NCBI GenBank assembly: GCA_964522015.1
Contig: CAZFST010000003.1
Coordinates: forward strand, 62,001-126,000
Length of the DNA stretch: 64,000 nt
Direction: 5' to 3'
From: QQWI01 sp964522015
Lineage (GTDB): Bacteria; Bacillota; Clostridia; Peptostreptococcales; Acidaminobacteraceae
Shown here: positions 8,004-17,427 of the stretch, piece after piece
Layout: every line of letters begins with the position of its first letter
Numbering within the stretch: the stretch's first letter is position 1
The notes under the pieces: generated by a model
The model's input: only the letters and a program-made list of their open reading frames with translations
Told to the model about the DNA's origin: nothing
Databases searched by the model: none
Made by a program: the position numbers and the translations under genes

Positions 8004-8032
8004 GTCCCCAAGCAGTGTTGTGCGGCAACACC
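8004..8032. repeat. Dispersed palindromic repeat B, copy 2
   Basis: Matches copy 1 in 28 of 29 positions, 93 bp downstream of it and in the same orientation. The two copies flank a spacer with no recognisable gene. Confidence 0.65.
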
Positions 8033-8042
8033 AGGTTGCTCC

Positions 8043-8837
8043 CTACACCAGTTCCAGTACTCCCCGGCGTATGGCCAAGCGCTCCATGGCACTAAAGAGT
8101 AGGGTGCCAATGACAATGAGCACGACGCCCACGGTGAACTCGCCAAGGAGCAAGTTAAGGTGAGCGCCAAGGGGTTCACCGGTCTGCAAGAGGCGCGCCA
8201 GCTGGATGCTACGGGTTAGGGGCATGGCGTTGGCCACGGTGACAAGCCATGCCGGCAAATAGGATAGGGGGAAGTTAGCGCCTGTTAGTCCCAGCAAGGC
8301 CATGGCCGCCAGGTTAAGGACTAGATTAAGATCTCGGGTTAGCAGGCTGATGCAGGAAATGATCAGGCCAAAAGCCATGGCGGAGAAAGAGGCTGTTAAA
8401 AGCACTAAGATCAAGGGGGGGATTTGTGATAGGGGCATGCGAAAGCCAAAACACAAATACCCCACTAAAAAGCCAATCAAGATGGTAAAGAGGCCATCAA
8501 AAATGTGTAAGATGGCCCGTGGTAAAAATATGCCCAACCGGTTTGCAGGGGAGGCGATCAGGAGAATTAAGGTCCCTGCGTTCTTCTCTTGATTGAGCTG
8601 GGAACCAATGCCGAAAATGGCGTTAAAGTAAGTGAGCACAAGGGCATTGCCGATTAGCCAGGGGCTCATATCCTTACTCTTGAACGCGTAGGAAGCCACC
8701 AAAGTGAAGCATAGCATTTGAGAGATGGGACTGCATATGTTAACCATTAAATATTGTTGCCAGGGCATAGCACCAAAAAGTCCACGATAAGAGATGGTGG
8801 CTTTTCGGCCCAGTCGCTTAAACGAATCCAGTGTCAT
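8043..8837 (-). CDS. ABC-2-type transporter permease (second permease)
   Basis: A 264-residue protein with about six hydrophobic helices and the ABC2_membrane layout (an FNAIFGIGSQLNQEKNAGTL segment, where such permeases carry an ExxxGTLE-like element, then PLSYLPAWL near the C-terminus). Such permeases export drugs, lipids or polysaccharides using a separate ATPase. It is the last gene of a minus-strand operon ATPase-permease-permease and its ATG shares one base with the stop codon of the preceding permease (TGATG). Substrate cannot be told from sequence. Confidence 0.85.
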   Translation of the reverse strand: MTLDSFKRLGRKATISYRGLFGAMPWQQYLMVNICSPISQMLCFTLVASYAFKSKDMSPWLIGNALVLTYFNAIFGIGSQLNQEKNAGTLILLIASPANRLGIFLPRAILHIFDGLFTILIGFLVGYLCFGFRMPLSQIPPLILVLLTASFSAMAFGLIISCISLLTRDLNLVLNLAAMALLGLTGANFPLSYLPAWLVTVANAMPLTRSIQLARLLQTGEPLGAHLNLLLGEFTVGVVLIVIGTLLFSAMERLAIRRGVLELV

Positions 8838-9643
8838 CAGTAAACCTCCAAAGTGGCATCAATGCGACAACGTCTATCAATTTGATGGAAAAAGTAAATG
8901 GCTGAGATGCCGTAAACCACCGTTAATAGTGACAAACCGTAAACCTGTTGCCAGGCAACCTGCTGGTTGCCACCTAAAATGGCGTACCGTAAGATCTGCA
9001 CAGCCCAGGTGGGGGATAAAGTATAAGCAAAGACCTGTAAAAATCCAGGCAATAAATCAACTGGAAAGAGAATGCCGCACAAAATGTAAACCGGGTATTC
9101 CATAAAGTTCATGAGCATTCTCGCATTGCGGGAAAGGGTAAAGAGCCCAGCTAGTAAAAAACCAATGGCCACCAGTGATACCGTCATAAGGGCAAGTCCC
9201 CCAATTAACCAAGGCACACTGGCGATGATAATCGGCCGTTGATACACAACTGACACCACCATAACGCTGATGAAAATGCTCACTAGGCCCCAAAGAGAAT
9301 TGCCCAGTATTTTGCCAAGAATAATCCACCTAAAACCAGCAGGGGCGGCATAGATATTCTCAAGGGTGCCATACCAACGTTCTCTGGCAATATCGCTTGC
9401 AGACGAAAAACAGATGCTAGACCAAAACGCCGAAAGCCCGCTACCAAGAACAGCATAGAGCATAAAATCCTGAGAGGGCGCCTTGAGGTACATGAGCCCC
9501 AGTAGTAAACCAAAGATAATGGGCTGGGCAATCACACAAAAGCGAAACATGGGCCGTGCAAAGGAGGTGTGAAACTGTTGCCAACCGCTGGCCGTTAAAA
9601 CGTGGAAGATATTGACCATGGTTTGAGTTTTACTTTCTTTCAT
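8837..9643 (-). CDS. ABC-2-type transporter permease (first permease)
   Basis: A 268-residue six-helix permease with the ABC-2 features FSSASDIARERWYGTLENIYA and GILFPVDLLPGFLQ. Together with the following permease it would form the membrane channel energised by the ATPase encoded upstream. I chose ATG 9643 (MKESKTQTMVNIF) because the longer frame from 9763 overlaps the ATPase gene and adds an unrelated basic leader; however, the ribosome site at 9643 is weak, so translation may depend on the upstream gene. Confidence 0.82.
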   Translation of the reverse strand: MKESKTQTMVNIFHVLTASGWQQFHTSFARPMFRFCVIAQPIIFGLLLGLMYLKAPSQDFMLYAVLGSGLSAFWSSICFSSASDIARERWYGTLENIYAAPAGFRWIILGKILGNSLWGLVSIFISVMVVSVVYQRPIIIASVPWLIGGLALMTVSLVAIGFLLAGLFTLSRNARMLMNFMEYPVYILCGILFPVDLLPGFLQVFAYTLSPTWAVQILRYAILGGNQQVAWQQVYGLSLLTVVYGISAIYFFHQIDRRCRIDATLEVY

Positions 9644-9719
9644 GCTAAGAGGGATTAAGGGCGGTCTATTTTCCCTAAGGCTTAGTCCTATTTCCCCACG
9701 GACCTTTCCACCTGTTTTT

Positions 9720-10553
9720 TTAGGCATAAGCACCACCAATGAGCTCCACATAAACATCTTCAAGGGTCACCGCAGGGCCAGTTTGCTTAGCCAATTCAGC
9801 CTGCCGGGCAAGGGCAATTTTCTGACGTAGCCCATCGTCAATTCGATTTTTCAGGCCACTGACCGTATCCAGGGCAATTAGTTGACCTTTGTTGATAATG
9901 GCTATTCGATCGCATAATTCTTCAGCTTCTGGCATGTAATGTGTGGTGAGGACCACGGTTTTCCCTGCATCGGCAATCGTGCGCACAATCTGCTTAAGCG
10001 CCCGAGCGCCGATGGGATCGAGACCCAAACTGGGCTCATCGAGAAAGATGACCTGGGGGTCATTTAACAGCGCCCGTGCAATTTGAAGGCGCTGCTTCAT
10101 GCCCTTGGAGTAGGTTTCAACCTTTTGACCACGAACATCACTGAGGCCCACTTGATCAAATAACCTTGTCAATAGTTCAGGCTGCTTGGCCCTGGGGACT
10201 TTGTAAAGGTCGGCAAAGTATTTGAGATTATCTTCGCCGCTGAGGCGCCAGTAGAGGCTGCGCTCCCCGCCGAATATGAAGTTGATGTAGGGCCTGATGT
10301 GTTTTTCTTGGCCAAAAGCGTGGTATCCCAGTACTTTTGCTTCTCCGCTAGTGGGTGCCAGTAGGGTGGTTAGGATCTTGATGGTGGTTGTTTTACCTGC
10401 GCCATTTGGGCCAAGGAGCCCAAAAATTTCGCCGGGGTAGATGTCAAAGCTGATGCCTTTTAGGGCCTCCACAGCCTTTTTCTCTTGACTAAAGAGACCG
10501 ACTTTTGTGTTGAATGTCCGTTTGAGATTCTTGACCTGGATGATGGGTTCCAT
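9720..10553 (-). CDS. ABC transporter ATP-binding protein
   Basis: A 277-residue ATPase of the ABC-2 exporter class (similar to natA or drrA-type subunits). Walker A GPNGAGKTT at 48-56, an unusual signature YSKGMKQR (148-155), Walker B VIFLDEP (168-174), and the switch His205 (TTHYMPEAEEL). The segment FIFGGERSLYWRLSGEDNL is typical of the subgroup working with two ABC-2 permeases. It is the first gene of the operon, with GAGG upstream of its ATG. The drug or lipid substrate is unknown. Confidence 0.9.
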   Translation of the reverse strand: MEPIIQVKNLKRTFNTKVGLFSQEKKAVEALKGISFDIYPGEIFGLLGPNGAGKTTTIKILTTLLAPTSGEAKVLGYHAFGQEKHIRPYINFIFGGERSLYWRLSGEDNLKYFADLYKVPRAKQPELLTRLFDQVGLSDVRGQKVETYSKGMKQRLQIARALLNDPQVIFLDEPSLGLDPIGARALKQIVRTIADAGKTVVLTTHYMPEAEELCDRIAIINKGQLIALDTVSGLKNRIDDGLRQKIALARQAELAKQTGPAVTLEDVYVELIGGAYA

Positions 10554-10584
10554 GATGACCTCGCTTTCAGAGTATATTCGATGT

Positions 10585-10611
10585 TCGTCTTATATGACAC
10601 TCGTCTAATAT
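10585..10611. promoter_or_regulatory. Direct repeats upstream of the ABC-2 operon
   Basis: TCGTCTTATAT (10585-10595) and TCGTCTAATAT (10601-10611) recur with a 16-bp period about 30-60 bp upstream of the ATPase start. They could be operator half-sites overlapping the promoter; the regulator is not known. Confidence 0.4.
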
Positions 10612-10733
10612 ACAACGAAACCTATCATAAGTCAACTTAAGCAAAAATTAAAATCAGAACAATTTGCGTGAAAACGCTTTCCTAAAAGCCATTTACCTGT
10701 TATGCTGTTCAGGGTACAATTTAGGAGGATAAA

Positions 10734-11315
10734 ATGAACGATATTAAATGGGCGAATCCAACGCCTGCAGGATTGGTTGCACTGGCAGTTGCATGTTTCT
10801 GTTTTTTTGCATTACTCAGTGGTCGTGTGGACCATTCAGCACTGCCACTTGTGGGTTGCTGGTTGCTTGGCGGTTTTGTGGTTCAGTTTACAGCGGCTGT
10901 TATCGATCTTAGAATGAATAACAATGCTGGCGGCAACACATTCTTGTTTTTTGCAGCATTCTTTATGTTGGTCGGTGGTTTGGAAATGATCATGAAGTAC
11001 ACCCTGGGGGCTAATGGCATGCCATTTGATGCCACAGTGGATGGCTATGCATGGATTGTCTTGACCCTTTCTTTGCTGCTTTGGACACCTGCTTTTTTCA
11101 GAACGGCACTGATGCCTATCATTATCTTGCTAGACCTCAGCTTGCCTTTTATCACCCTATTGGATCTTGGCATTCTGGACAAAACCTTCAAGGTGATTCC
11201 AGCATACGGACTTTTGTTGGCTGGCACTTATGCGATTTACCTTGCGGCGGCCATGGTTGTCAACGCCACACTGGGCAAGACCCTTTACCCGATTTTTGTT
11301 CTGACTAAAAAATAG
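10734..11315 (+). CDS. GPR1/FUN34/YaaH-family membrane protein (acetate/succinate transporter-like)
   Basis: A 193-residue protein with six hydrophobic helices and the family motif NPTPAGL at residues 8-14, plus GNTFLFFAAFFM in the middle. Members such as SatP (YaaH) carry acetate and succinate across the cytoplasmic membrane. A strong AGGAGG site precedes ATG 10734. TTTACC and TACAAT boxes 17 bp apart lie immediately upstream (10692-10720), but the start point they predict would fall inside the ribosome site, so this promoter is uncertain. It is a single gene ending at a strong terminator. Confidence 0.82.
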   Translation: MNDIKWANPTPAGLVALAVACFCFFALLSGRVDHSALPLVGCWLLGGFVVQFTAAVIDLRMNNNAGGNTFLFFAAFFMLVGGLEMIMKYTLGANGMPFDATVDGYAWIVLTLSLLLWTPAFFRTALMPIIILLDLSLPFITLLDLGILDKTFKVIPAYGLLLAGTYAIYLAAAMVVNATLGKTLYPIFVLTKK

Positions 11316-11340
11316 TTTCGCTCTTTATAAAAGCACATAA

Positions 11341-11410
11341 AAAAACGCATCCTCATTGATAGTGGCCCTGTTTACTTAACCAGGGGCACATCATAATGGG
11401 GGTGCGTTTT
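11341..11410. terminator. Bidirectional terminator
   Basis: Outer arms AAAAACGCATCCTCATT and AATGGGGGTGCGTTTT enclose an inner hairpin (GCCCTG/CAGGGGC). A-run on the left and T-run on the right allow use from both the transporter gene and the convergent ArsR-type gene. Confidence 0.75.
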
Positions 11411-11469
11411 GTATTCTGTTTATGAGTGTTTTCCAGCCCCCTGCTCTTAAGCCGCAAATGAGCCACAGG

Positions 11470-12498
11470 TCAAGACTTGAAAAAATCCGTAAAGGCCCCT
11501 GATAAACCTTGCATCTGCCTAAAATTCGCGCTGAAATACTTGATTTGCTTGTCCTGCTCCATATTGACAAGGCCGTGGAGTCGCAGGACTTCCAAGTGAT
11601 GTGATACCGTAGGGGTAGTGAGCCCAAGGTGATCAGCAATTTGTTTGCCATACATGGGTTTCATATGGATTAAACTCAAAATTTTAAGCCGGGTAGGGTC
11701 GGCAATCACTTTAAGAGCCTCTCCCAACTGCTCTGGGGTCTCAAGGTCCGCTTTTGGCAACCGATTCAGCCCTTGCACATAAATCATGGTCTCCCCATCC
11801 ATATACCTTAGGGAATAAGGACTCATAAAATAAACGGGGATGAATTCGTACCGTGAATAGTCTGCAATGTTCCAAAATGGCTTGCCCATCAGTTCTTGGG
11901 CATAGCTCAGGGGGTGACGCTGGGCACCCATGGTGCCTTGGGTAAATTGAGCTAGAGAGGAGGCATACGCTGATTCAGCGGCAAGAGTTGCCAGCTGTGC
12001 TTTAAAGGCTGGATGCCTAGCGATGTCTAGGGTGATTTGCCTATAGGATTCAAGTAACTGATCAAATTGCAAAAGACCTGCCATTAAAAGCTCAGAAGTC
12101 GGTGTTTTAGGTATTTTCAGTGCTTCAAAGAGCTTTTCCATGGCCTTAAAACTCTTAAGCCCTTGATGGGCTTCTTCCAGGGTGATATCAAGTCCGAAGT
12201 AGTAACGTAGCTGTAGGCCGGGGTCAAGGGCCTTGACGGCGTTGAAAAAACCATCAATGTCATGACGTTCATGGACCACCAGTGCAAACTCCAGCCAATT
12301 AAAATTCAATCGACCGATACCCCCCGTGAGGGATAAGGTTTTAGCATGGGTTACCTGAATAGCCTCAAAAGGCGCTAAATCTAATATTTCCGAAGGGTTT
12401 GGATTATCCATTGACCTTGAAAGGGCCATCATTAAAGACAGGACTTCAAACACCCTACTTTCCTGTATTTTAAGTTGATGCGAGAAGTTGACTTTCAT
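11470..12498 (-). CDS. Large ArsR-family winged-helix regulator
   Basis: A 342-residue protein. The C-terminal 90 residues form an ArsR-type HTH (EALKVIADPTRLKILSLIHM, then KQIADHLGLTTPTVSHHLEVL as recognition helix and a short wing). The N-terminal 240 residues are a helical domain of the kind found in long ArsR-like proteins (DUF5937-like); no metal-binding CVC motif is seen. It is transcribed alone, convergent with the acetate-transporter-like gene. The target genes are not evident; the ABC-2 operon and the transporter are candidates only by proximity. Confidence 0.8.
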   Translation of the reverse strand: MKVNFSHQLKIQESRVFEVLSLMMALSRSMDNPNPSEILDLAPFEAIQVTHAKTLSLTGGIGRLNFNWLEFALVVHERHDIDGFFNAVKALDPGLQLRYYFGLDITLEEAHQGLKSFKAMEKLFEALKIPKTPTSELLMAGLLQFDQLLESYRQITLDIARHPAFKAQLATLAAESAYASSLAQFTQGTMGAQRHPLSYAQELMGKPFWNIADYSRYEFIPVYFMSPYSLRYMDGETMIYVQGLNRLPKADLETPEQLGEALKVIADPTRLKILSLIHMKPMYGKQIADHLGLTTPTVSHHLEVLRLHGLVNMEQDKQIKYFSANFRQMQGLSGAFTDFFKS

Positions 12499-12597
12499 GA
12501 TGAACCGCCTTATTGTTGGCCTAGTGGCATGCCGTGTGAGCTACTGCGTGTGTGGGTATTTTACCACGGTAAAGAGCCGGTGACAAGGCATCACATG

Positions 12598-12614
12598 GGT
12601 GTTGACGCACAACA
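12598..12614. repeat. Decayed copy of dispersed repeat B
   Basis: GGTGTTGACGCACAACA matches the inverted copy at 36179-36195 except for one base, but the right arm is degraded after it. Confidence 0.45.
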
Positions 12615-12653
12615 GCAAATCACTACCTGTTAGAATATTCAAAATCATTGTTG

Positions 12654-12682
12654 TTGAATAGGTGTGTACCAAATGTTAAAAT
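12654..12682 (+). promoter_or_regulatory. Promoter of the HD-GYP response regulator and TPR kinase genes
   Basis: TTGAAT (12654-12659) and TAAAAT (12677-12682) with a 17-bp spacer, 57 bp ahead of ATG 12739. Confidence 0.6.
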
Positions 12683-12738
12683 GTAGTGGCAACTACTTAA
12701 ATACTTAGTAACGGGCACTAACACTTGGGGGCTAAAAG

Positions 12739-14091
12739 ATGAAAAAGCAATTTATACTTTGCGTAGACGACGAGCGCTTTATCCTGAATAGCCTTAAAGA
12801 TCAACTGAAAGCTCAAGTTGGTTCAGATTTTAATATAGAAGTCGCTGAAAATGGTGAAGATGCCCTAGAAATTCTAAAGGAACTTCTGGATGACAGCGAA
12901 GATGTTCCTATTATCATATCGGATTACATCATGCCTGGTATGAAAGGAGATGAGTTCTTAAAACGGGCCCATAAAATACATCCAGATGCTGTGAAGATTC
13001 TTTTGACAGGGCTTGCGACTTTGGACGGTATTAAGACAATCATCAATCAAGCTAATCTGTTTCGATATATTTCTAAGCCTTGGGAGCATGAAGATCTCAT
13101 TCTTGCGGTGACTGAAGGGGTTAAAAGCTATGAGAAAGATCGAAAAATTGAAATTCAAAATAGGGACCTTATTACCAAGAATGAGGAATTAAACCTTTGG
13201 ACAGAAGCCTTTGTTGAGACCATGGGCAAAACATTGGATACAAGAGATGTTACAACAGCAGGCCATTCGAAGCGCATGGCAGAATATGCGGTTAGAACTG
13301 CTGAGGCCATCAATCGAGTTGATTATGGAAAATATAAAGAGATGTGTTTCTCCGAAGATGAAATCAAGGAGCTTTATTATGCTGCCTTGTTACATGACAT
13401 AGGGAAAATAGGTATTCGTGAGCAAATTTTATTGAAGCCAAATAAAATTAGTATAGACAGACAGCGAGCGATAGTCTACAAATGTCATTGGTATAAGGCG
13501 CTTCTTGAAATTAAATCCTTGAAAGGGGACCTCGGTGAAAATGAGATTGACCACCTAGCTAAATTACAGTCCTATATTGACTTGATTATTGGAATGAATG
13601 GCAGGGAATATATTCTTGAAGATGAAGAAAAGACCTTAATGGTCATTGCTGAAATACGATTCACCGATGATTCTGGAATTGAAAGAAATCTTTTAGATGA
13701 TTTTGAACTTAAAAATCTCTCCATCAAATTCGGAACATTAACAAAGAGCGAGCGGGAAATCATCAATCAACATGTTGTCTTCACCTATGAAATTTTAAAC
13801 GGCATTCCTTGGCCAAAAAATTTATGCAATGTACCGACCATAGCAGCCAGCCACCACGAGAAACTCAATGGGGGGGGCTATTATAAAGGCTTGTCAGAGA
13901 ATGAAATATCTACTCAGTCAAAAATTTTAGCGATTCTAGATATATATGAAGCACTGACATCTCCAGATAGGCCTTATCGAAAAAAGAAAACCAAGGAAGA
14001 GGCATTTGCGATTATTCAACATGAAGTTGATGGTGGATTTTTAGATGGAAGTATCTTTGAAATTATTAAGCGTGAGAATGTCTGCCAATGA
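12739..14091 (+). CDS. Response regulator with extended HD-GYP domain (c-di-GMP phosphodiesterase-like)
   Basis: A 450-residue protein. The receiver domain (1-130) has the acidic pair in CVDDE, phospho-acceptor Asp62 (SDYIMPGMKG) and Lys in ISKPW. The HD-GYP domain follows: GHSKRMAEYA, LLHDIGKIGI with His219-Asp220, HHEKLNGGGY from 372, and EALTSPDRPYRK. HD-GYP enzymes hydrolyse cyclic di-GMP. Two oddities: GYP reads GYY, and His219 and His372 are 153 residues apart, against 55 in the canonical protein at 22712. The extra block is shared with the protein at 31730. An 18-bp gap to the following histidine kinase indicates a two-component pair. Confidence 0.9.
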   Translation: MKKQFILCVDDERFILNSLKDQLKAQVGSDFNIEVAENGEDALEILKELLDDSEDVPIIISDYIMPGMKGDEFLKRAHKIHPDAVKILLTGLATLDGIKTIINQANLFRYISKPWEHEDLILAVTEGVKSYEKDRKIEIQNRDLITKNEELNLWTEAFVETMGKTLDTRDVTTAGHSKRMAEYAVRTAEAINRVDYGKYKEMCFSEDEIKELYYAALLHDIGKIGIREQILLKPNKISIDRQRAIVYKCHWYKALLEIKSLKGDLGENEIDHLAKLQSYIDLIIGMNGREYILEDEEKTLMVIAEIRFTDDSGIERNLLDDFELKNLSIKFGTLTKSEREIINQHVVFTYEILNGIPWPKNLCNVPTIAASHHEKLNGGGYYKGLSENEISTQSKILAILDIYEALTSPDRPYRKKKTKEEAFAIIQHEVDGGFLDGSIFEIIKRENVCQ

Positions 14092-14109
14092 TAGGCGAGA
14101 GGGCGTTTT

Positions 14110-16824
14110 ATGATTCTAAATATAGTTGACTTGGAAGCAAAACTGGAACAGGAAAATACCATAGAAACCAAAATAGACACCATGAATTCCCTATCCTATG
14201 AAATCAGAAGACTGGATCGTCCCCGCTCTCTAGCGCTTTGTCAGGAAGCCTTTACACTCTCAACCTCAATAGAATACCCAAAGGGCATTTCAGAAAGTCT
14301 GGTCGCATTAGCGACCAATGATGTTTATTCTGGAAATTATGAAGATTCACTAGCAAAGTGCAATGAAGCTCTCGTTATTATGGAGAAGCTAAATCTCACT
14401 GATAGTATTATCAAAGCACTGAATACTAAGGGATACGCCTATACCCGACTTGGCCAAGGTGAACTTGGACTGGAGTTCTTTCAAAAGGGCCTAGAATTAG
14501 CCCGGTCCATTGGTGACCATCATATGGCGGTGTATTTTTTAAGCAACACAGGTGATTGTTACGGGCTGATGAATATGGATAAGGAAGCCCTCTATTGGTT
14601 TTTCGAGGCTTATAAGCTTGCTGAAGAGATAAAAAACAGGGATTTGACAAAACATGAACTACTAGATTCCTTATGTATGTATATTGCTGAGACGTATAGA
14701 AAACTGGGGAAACTGGACGAAGCGTCTCTCTATGCGCAAATGGGAATAGAAAATGCAGAAAGCACAAATGACAAAGTGTACGAAGCCCATTGTAACTACG
14801 TCAGTGGAAAAGTATTTCGTGACAAGGGAGAGATAGAAGAATCCCTGGTCAGATTAAAAAAAAGTCTAGCACTATATAAAGAAATCAACTTCAGGTATAA
14901 CTTAGGCGAAGTAACTGCAGAAATTGCAGAAATATACAAAAGTAAAGGCGATTTAGCTAAAGCGTTGGAAACTTTAAAAATTGCTCTAGAGTTAGCGATC
15001 ATGATCAAGGCCCCGACACTGGAAAAAAACGTCTACAAATCTCTTGCAGATGTATACGAACTCAAACAGGATTTTCAGGGTGCATTGACACATTACAAAA
15101 TCTATCTAAGGCTCAGTGAAGCTATTACTGGGGAGATACAAGAAAAAAAGTTGAAGGTTATCGATGCTGTTAGAAAATTGGAACAAGCAGAGAAGGATTC
15201 TGAAATTTACAGACTAAGAAATATTGAATTAAAAGACGCGACCGATAGTTTGATTGAGAAGACCATTAATTTGGAAGAGTCTCAACGAAGCATTGAATAC
15301 ATCAGTGAAATCGGGAGAAAGATTACAGCAACCCAAGATATTGAGTTGATTGTCAATACGATCTATGAGGATATGAACAAGATTGTAGATGCCAATATTT
15401 TTGGCCTAGGACTTTATGATAAAGCCACGGAAACCTTGGATTATAGATACTTTATTGAATGTGGGGCTCGGGTCCCTAGATTTGTTACTGAAATGAATGA
15501 GGAAAAAAGCTATGGTACTCAATGTGTTAGGGCGAAAAAAGCAATTGTTTGCAACGATACTGTAACCACAGGTCTAGATGCCCAGTATTTGCCTCTTGCA
15601 GATATTGAATTGGCAGATCAAGATCCACTTTCACTGGTTTATATCCCTTTGATGATTGAAGAGGAAGTCATTGGGATTTTCACCGTTCAAAGTTATTTAG
15701 AGAATGCCTATTCTGAGAGTCAAGTGGAGACCCTGATAGCTTTATCCTCTTTTATGGCAATTGCCCTGAATAACTACCTAAAGCTTGAAGAGCTTAAACG
15801 AGCAGCTACAGTCTTGTCAGAAACCTTAAATAATTTGAAGAATACCCAGGCCCACCTGATTAATAGTGAAAAGATGGCAGCTTTGGGCCAATTGATTTCT
15901 GGTGTAGCCCACGAAATCAATACACCCCTCGGTGCCATACAGGCCAGTATTAACAATATCTCTGAATACTCGAAACATACAATCCTTGAAAAACTTCCAG
16001 CACTTTTTCAACTGCTAGATATGAGTGAGTATAATCTTTTCACCGACATGTTGAAACAAACCACCGAAAAGAAAGATAGTACATCAAGTAAGGATGAAAG
16101 GATCTTAAAAAAAGAGCTGACTCGACAATTTAAGGCTTATGGTATTGAGGATAGCTATGAACTAGCTGACAATATGATTGATATGGGTATTTATGAGAAC
16201 ATAGAAAAATATAAGCCCCTAATCACCTCGCCTCATAGCCTATTTATCATGCAAGTTTGCTATGAAATTTCAGGGATACTCAGAAATACGAGTAACATGA
16301 AGATTGCCATCAGCAAAGCTTCTAAAATGATTTATGCACTTAAAAACTACGCTCATTTTGACAATAGTAACATACCAATCATCGATAACGTGGTTAAAGG
16401 ATTAGAGACTGTGCTTGATCTCTATCTCCACAACATCAAACAGGGCACCACGGTGGTAAAACGCTATGGAGAAATTCCAAATATCAGTTGTTTTCCAGAT
16501 GAACTCAATCAAGTATGGACCAATTTGATTCATAATGCCCTACAAGCCATGTCATACACAGGAACCCTTGAAATCGAGACACGGACAGAGGGTAGATTTG
16601 TTTTGATTGAAATCACCGATAGTGGGACGGGAATACCAGAACAGATTAAATCCAAGGTATTTGATCCGTTTTTCACTTCAAAACCTCAGGGTGAGGGCAG
16701 TGGCCTCGGTCTTGTAATCTCCAAACAGATTGTCGAGAAACACCAAGGCGAGTTGACCTTTAGCAGTGTTCCAGGAAGGACTACTTTCACTGTGAAATTG
16801 CCAATGGATGGCTTAGCTTCTTAA
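14110..16824 (+). CDS. Soluble TPR-GAF histidine kinase
   Basis: A 904-residue protein with no membrane helix. Residues 1-340 are TPR repeats (EDSLAKCNEALVI, LGLEFFQKGLELARSIGD, EALYWFFEAYKLAEE), followed by a short coiled coil, a GAF domain (about 395-560), a second coiled coil and a HisKA domain with phospho-acceptor His601 (SGVAHEINTPLG). Roughly 150 residues separate this from the ATPase domain (N-box WTNLIHNALQAM, G-boxes DSGTGIP and GEGSGLGL). It should sense an internal signal and phosphorylate the HD-GYP response regulator encoded just upstream. The long insert between dimerisation and ATPase domains is typical of a subfamily I know only from similar architectures. Confidence 0.9.
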   Translation: MILNIVDLEAKLEQENTIETKIDTMNSLSYEIRRLDRPRSLALCQEAFTLSTSIEYPKGISESLVALATNDVYSGNYEDSLAKCNEALVIMEKLNLTDSIIKALNTKGYAYTRLGQGELGLEFFQKGLELARSIGDHHMAVYFLSNTGDCYGLMNMDKEALYWFFEAYKLAEEIKNRDLTKHELLDSLCMYIAETYRKLGKLDEASLYAQMGIENAESTNDKVYEAHCNYVSGKVFRDKGEIEESLVRLKKSLALYKEINFRYNLGEVTAEIAEIYKSKGDLAKALETLKIALELAIMIKAPTLEKNVYKSLADVYELKQDFQGALTHYKIYLRLSEAITGEIQEKKLKVIDAVRKLEQAEKDSEIYRLRNIELKDATDSLIEKTINLEESQRSIEYISEIGRKITATQDIELIVNTIYEDMNKIVDANIFGLGLYDKATETLDYRYFIECGARVPRFVTEMNEEKSYGTQCVRAKKAIVCNDTVTTGLDAQYLPLADIELADQDPLSLVYIPLMIEEEVIGIFTVQSYLENAYSESQVETLIALSSFMAIALNNYLKLEELKRAATVLSETLNNLKNTQAHLINSEKMAALGQLISGVAHEINTPLGAIQASINNISEYSKHTILEKLPALFQLLDMSEYNLFTDMLKQTTEKKDSTSSKDERILKKELTRQFKAYGIEDSYELADNMIDMGIYENIEKYKPLITSPHSLFIMQVCYEISGILRNTSNMKIAISKASKMIYALKNYAHFDNSNIPIIDNVVKGLETVLDLYLHNIKQGTTVVKRYGEIPNISCFPDELNQVWTNLIHNALQAMSYTGTLEIETRTEGRFVLIEITDSGTGIPEQIKSKVFDPFFTSKPQGEGSGLGLVISKQIVEKHQGELTFSSVPGRTTFTVKLPMDGLAS

Positions 16825-16914
16825 TGGTTATTCAAACAGTTAAGCCTTGCAGGCTATCTGGAACACCCTATTGACACAGCCCTCTCAACAAGCGATAATT
16901 TAAAATAGACTGTG

Positions 16915-16938
16915 ACTCAAGGCGCATTACCCTTGAGT
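16915..16938 (+). terminator. Hairpin after the TPR-GAF kinase
   Basis: Arms ACTCAAGG and CCTTGAGT with an 8-base loop. No strong T-run follows, so termination is possible but not certain. It lies next to repeat A copy 2, and similar AAATAGAC motifs precede both hairpins. Confidence 0.4.
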
Positions 16939-16953
16939 TCCTAAATAGACCAT

Positions 16954-16980
16954 GAGACAGGGTGCACGTCCCCCTGTTTC
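16954..16980. repeat. Dispersed palindromic repeat A, copy 2 (inverted)
   Basis: GAGACAGGG and CCCTGTTTC form a 9-bp stem (one G-T pair) around TGCACGTCC. The core matches the right half of the large palindrome at 29569-29600. Confidence 0.65.
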
Positions 16981-17000
16981 ATTAAGAAAAGGATAAGATC

Positions 17001-17399
17001 ATGAAACGGTATAATGGAAATTATGTGTATTGGTTTTTTGTAATTGTGGTGGTACCAATGATGAGCGTCTACATCAACCGATTTATTTTAAAAGACGATG
17101 CAGGTAACCTGCTATTGACTGTCCCTTTTGCCATGCTGATTCTAGTGGTGGCATTTGGCTATAACGGCATCATTAGATATGTGGAAATATCTCAAAAGAC
17201 CATTACAATTGCCTACTTGTATCGGAAAACGGTCTTTGAAAAAAGACAGATTAAAGGCTTTAAAATGGAGAAGAAAGTACTGGTTTTATTAGATGGTAAT
17301 GGCGCTGTTAAAGTCAGACTTCGTCAGTATCTGATTAATCCAGTTGCCTATGCACAGCTGATGAAAGATTTAAGAATCAAAGATACCACAAAAAAATAA
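17001..17399 (+). CDS. Small membrane protein with PH-like C-terminal domain
   Basis: A 132-residue protein with two hydrophobic helices (about 9-26 and 38-56) and a soluble end resembling bacterial pleckstrin-homology-type domains (YVEISQKTITIAYLYRKTVFEKRQIKGF), similar in style to proteins annotated as PH-domain or DUF-type membrane proteins. Function unknown. Good ribosome site AAAAGGA upstream. It sits 28 bp before another two-helix protein with the same style of tail, so the two may form one complex. Confidence 0.6.
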   Translation: MKRYNGNYVYWFFVIVVVPMMSVYINRFILKDDAGNLLLTVPFAMLILVVAFGYNGIIRYVEISQKTITIAYLYRKTVFEKRQIKGFKMEKKVLVLLDGNGAVKVRLRQYLINPVAYAQLMKDLRIKDTTKK

Positions 17400-17427
17400 A
17401 TCTTTAGTTTACCAGAAAGAGGCCAAT

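Noticed and set aside
8794..9105. Plus-strand open frames opposite the ABC-2 permease genes
   Set aside because: They lie wholly within recognised minus-strand genes and have random composition.
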